Source: Planctomycetota bacterium
Lineage (GTDB): Bacteria > Planctomycetota > Phycisphaerae > Sedimentisphaerales > Anaerobacaceae
Assembly (NCBI GenBank): GCA_023135255.1
Contig: JAGLTN010000249.1
Location: 1-7,042, forward strand
Length of the DNA stretch: 7,042 bases
Reading direction: 5' to 3'
Positions 5,058-7,042 of this stretch are shown piece by piece (within the stretch, counting starts at the first letter, position 1; every line of letters starts with the position of its first letter). A program made the translations under genes and the position numbers. Under the pieces are notes generated by a model that searched no databases, was not told the origin of the DNA, and was given only the letters and a program-made list of their open reading frames with translations.

Positions 5058-6203
5058 ATGCCGAATAACGTTGTGGCGAAAACTGAATATATAACCAATA
5101 TAGAACAACTTGAGAATTTAACACAGCAAGAGCGCGTTGAGCTTAAAAAAGTTACGAACAAATTCACCTTCCGGGCTAACGAGTACTATTTGTCTTTAAT
5201 AAACTGGGATGACCCCAATGATCCCATACGCAGGATAATAATCCCGCAAACATGTGAACTCGACCAGTGGGGCCGACTTGATCCTTCGGATGAGCAAAGT
5301 TATACAAAATTGCAGGGCCTTGAGCACAAATATGATTCTACCGCTTTGCTTCTCGTCAGCAGCGTATGTGGTGGTATTTGCCGATACTGCTTTAGAAAAC
5401 GAGTCTTTATAAATGCGCAAAAAGAATGCCTCAAAGATATTGATTCTGCCATGGAATACATCAATTCTCATCAGGAGATAACCAATGTGCTTCTAACCGG
5501 CGGAGATCCCTTGGTTCTTTCTACTGCTAAGCTCGAAAATATTATTAGGCGCCTGAGTGAAATTGACCATGTACGCATAATTCGCATTGGAACAAGAATG
5601 CCGGTTTTCCAACCGTCCAGGATTGTCGATGATCCGTCATTGCTGGAGATGCTCTCAAAATACAATAACCAGCACAGAGCCATATATATTATGACCCACT
5701 TTGCTCACTCTAATGAGCTAACTGACCTGGCGCTGAAAGCAATAACACTGCTCCATAAAACCGGTGTCGAAATAGCAAATCAGACTCCTCTCATAAGAGG
5801 AGTCAACGATACACCCAAAGTCCTGGCAGCCCTTCTTGCTGATTTGTCTTTTGTAGGGGTTGTTCCATATTACATCTTTCAATGCAGGCCGGCTATTGGA
5901 AATAAGGCATATGCGATACCTATAGAAGAAGGGTATGATATTATCGAACAAGCCAAGGCCCAGGTTTCTGGTTTGGCAAAAAGGATACGTTTTGTAATGT
6001 CACATTCTACCGGCAAAATTGAGATCGTAGCAGTAACAGACAAATTTACATATCTCAAATACCACCGTGCAGCTAAAGATCAGAATAATGGGAGATTTTT
6101 CATATTCAAGAGAAACCCAAAAGCTTATTGGCTCGATGATTATGAGGAAATTATAAGAGACTACCCCGCTGACCAGCCCTACAGATCTCATGGCCCCGAA
6201 TAG
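5058..6203 (+). CDS. KamA-family radical SAM/PLP aminomutase-like enzyme
   Basis: A 381-residue cytoplasmic enzyme of the lysine 2,3-aminomutase (KamA/EpmB) superfamily. The radical SAM cluster motif is Cys104-GGI-Cys108-RY-Cys111, and the SAM-binding TGGDPL is at 147-152. GLEHKYD and ALLLVSSVCGG precede the cluster as in KamA. Lys320 in STGKIEI is the likely PLP Schiff-base lysine (KamA Lys337). The two aspartates with which KamA holds the substrate lysine are not retained: FQCRP has Arg277 where KamA has QCD, and VMSHSTGK lacks KamA's VVD. A substrate other than lysine, perhaps an acidic or aminoacyl compound, is inferred; glutamate 2,3-aminomutase also changes these positions. The C-terminal 330-381 is an extension of unknown role. 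The ATG is preceded directly by an in-frame TAA; AGGAAG is 12 nt upstream, rather far. It lies 160 bp from the nucleotidyltransferase gene, which has its own promoter. Confidence 0.92.
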   Translation: MPNNVVAKTEYITNIEQLENLTQQERVELKKVTNKFTFRANEYYLSLINWDDPNDPIRRIIIPQTCELDQWGRLDPSDEQSYTKLQGLEHKYDSTALLLVSSVCGGICRYCFRKRVFINAQKECLKDIDSAMEYINSHQEITNVLLTGGDPLVLSTAKLENIIRRLSEIDHVRIIRIGTRMPVFQPSRIVDDPSLLEMLSKYNNQHRAIYIMTHFAHSNELTDLALKAITLLHKTGVEIANQTPLIRGVNDTPKVLAALLADLSFVGVVPYYIFQCRPAIGNKAYAIPIEEGYDIIEQAKAQVSGLAKRIRFVMSHSTGKIEIVAVTDKFTYLKYHRAAKDQNNGRFFIFKRNPKAYWLDDYEEIIRDYPADQPYRSHGPE

Positions 6204-6306
6204 CATACCCATTATAAGATAATCTTTTGTCGGATGCTTTTGTTTTCCTGTAATGATACTATCCAATGAGATACTAATCGCACCTGACAGGCGGGTAGGT
6301 TAATAG

Positions 6307-6335
6307 TTGAAAAACAACCTGTTTTAAGCTATAAT
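6307..6335 (+). promoter_or_regulatory. sigma70 promoter of the nucleotidyltransferase gene
   Basis: TTGAAA (6307-6312), exactly 17 nt, then a perfect TATAAT (6330-6335). Transcription would start near 6342, giving a leader of about 22 nt before ATG 6364. This is the best promoter match in the window and implies that the nucleotidyltransferase gene is not dependent on read-through from the radical SAM gene. Confidence 0.7.
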
Positions 6336-6350
6336 ATCAAAGTTGTTTTT
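6310..6350. repeat. inverted repeat spanning the promoter
   Basis: AAAAACAAC (6310-6318) and GTTGTTTTT (6342-6350) are perfect 9-bp arms 23 nt apart. They enclose the -10 box, and the left arm overlaps the -35. The right arm covers the predicted transcription start and runs into further T residues. It could be an operator for a dimeric regulator, or a weak terminator for upstream transcription. Neither can be decided from sequence. Confidence 0.4.
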
Positions 6351-6363
6351 TTCAGGAGAGAAA

Positions 6364-7042
6364 ATGCAGGAAAGTAAAACTATTGCTCAGCAAACTATAG
6401 TAGTCATTCTTGCTGCCGGTAAAGGTACAAGAATGGGCAACAGCGACCACGCTAAAGTCTGTTTTGAAATCGACTCGATACCAGCCATAAACCGTACTAT
6501 TGCTACTTTCAAACAGGCAGGTTTCATGCGATTTATGTTAATAGTAGGTTCAAAAGCGCAGCACGTTCTTGATACTGTAACCAAAGATCACCCGGATGTT
6601 ATGTATGTTAATCAGTCGCCCCAGCTTGGCACAGGTCATGCCGCCAGGATAGTCGCGGAAGTGCTCCGGAGTATGGACTATGAGGATAATGTCCTCGTAA
6701 CCATGGGTGATAAATACATCGAATCTGAAGTTATAAATGCACTTATCGCAGGTCATGTAAAGCAAAATGCTGATATGTCCCTGATAACAATACCAAGAAC
6801 AAAAGTCGGTAATTCCTCAGGCGGCAGAATATTAATGGACAAATCCGGCCAAGCCCTTGATATTATCGAAAAACCGGATATCTCAAAGCAGGCAATAATT
6901 GACCGGTTAAAATCAATGATCGAAAAAAAGCGTTCGATAAAACCGGCAAACATTACAAAACTGGTAAATAAATATTTCCCTTTGCCTAAAAAACAAAAAC
7001 AAGTAGTTCCCCAGCTTTTAGCTTTGGCGAAAGATGGTAAGG
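6364..7042 (+). CDS. GlmU-like sugar-1-phosphate nucleotidyltransferase, 5' part
   Basis: The frame stays open to the window edge, giving 226 codons with no stop, so the C-terminus is missing. The N-terminal Rossmann-like NTP-transferase domain shows the signature LAAGKGTRM (16-24) with Lys31 in HAKV, and QLGTGHA (87-93), which reads UDP-GlcNAc-type pyrophosphorylases such as GlmU. The metal-ligand region is GDKYIE (115-120), where GlmU has GDVPL. GGRI (153-156) and IIEKPD (167-172) follow. A Lys-rich, probably helical stretch (173-226) then takes the place where GlmU runs straight on, so this is a divergent relative rather than plain GlmU. AGGAG lies 5 nt before the ATG. The role would be activation of a sugar or polyol phosphate with UTP or CTP, for envelope or surface polymers or compatible solutes. 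Whether an acetyltransferase or other domain follows cannot be seen. Confidence 0.85.
   Translation, partial: MQESKTIAQQTIVVILAAGKGTRMGNSDHAKVCFEIDSIPAINRTIATFKQAGFMRFMLIVGSKAQHVLDTVTKDHPDVMYVNQSPQLGTGHAARIVAEVLRSMDYEDNVLVTMGDKYIESEVINALIAGHVKQNADMSLITIPRTKVGNSSGGRILMDKSGQALDIIEKPDISKQAIIDRLKSMIEKKRSIKPANITKLVNKYFPLPKKQKQVVPQLLALAKDGK

Noticed and set aside
6202..6246. Possible terminator after the radical SAM gene: AGCAT (6202-6206) with ATGCT (6234-6238), then TTTTGTTTT.
   Set aside because: Only a 5-bp stem with a 27-nt loop; the inner ATTAT/ATAAT pairing is weak. Not better than chance in AT-rich DNA.
5196..6266. Several minus-strand frames opposite the radical SAM gene.
   Set aside because: They lack ribosome binding sites and family motifs and mirror the codon pattern of the well-supported plus-strand gene.

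Overview
The window is AT-rich bacterial DNA in two blocks. A tightly packed six-gene operon lies on the minus strand (4344 down to 170). A small basic-protein gene and two metabolic genes lie on the plus strand (4555 to the right edge). Outer-membrane-type and lipoprotein signals point to a diderm (Gram-negative) bacterium. The radical-SAM family and AT-rich composition suit an anaerobe, perhaps of the PVC/planctomycete or desulfobacterial type, but no phylogenetic marker fixes the lineage.

Minus-strand operon, in transcription order: a CsoR-family metal-sensing repressor, an outer-membrane beta-barrel protein, an FMN_bind-like lipoprotein, an OB-fold lipoprotein with a Cys-Met-Thr-Gly-Cys-Trp motif, a MacB-type ABC permease and its ATPase. 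Spacing is 3 nt, 12 nt, ATGA overlap, ATGA overlap and 4 nt, so one transcript is likely. Upstream of csoR is a 9-bp inverted repeat of the CsoR operator type (4373-4395). The simplest reading is a copper(I)- or related metal/thiol-responsive envelope system. The ABC pair would act by mechanotransmission on two periplasm-facing lipoproteins and an outer-membrane barrel. There is no CopA ATPase, CopZ chaperone or MacA adaptor, so this is not a textbook copper-efflux operon, and its substrate is unknown.

Plus-strand block: a 64-residue protein built almost entirely of Asp-Arg-Arg repeats (4555-4749), preceded by a consensus -35 box. Next comes a 308-bp non-coding gap (4750-5057) made of degenerate tandem repeats. 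It holds three helically phased near-palindromes, an extended -10 promoter, and a nested hairpin starting almost at the predicted transcription start. This leads to a KamA-family radical SAM/PLP enzyme (5058-6203) that keeps the cofactor residues but lacks the lysine-binding aspartates, so it is probably not a lysine 2,3-aminomutase. A near-consensus sigma70 promoter, spanned by an inverted repeat, then drives a GlmU-like nucleotidyltransferase cut by the right edge (6364-7042).

The first 169 bases lie downstream of the operon and hold only a weak hairpin and no supportable gene.
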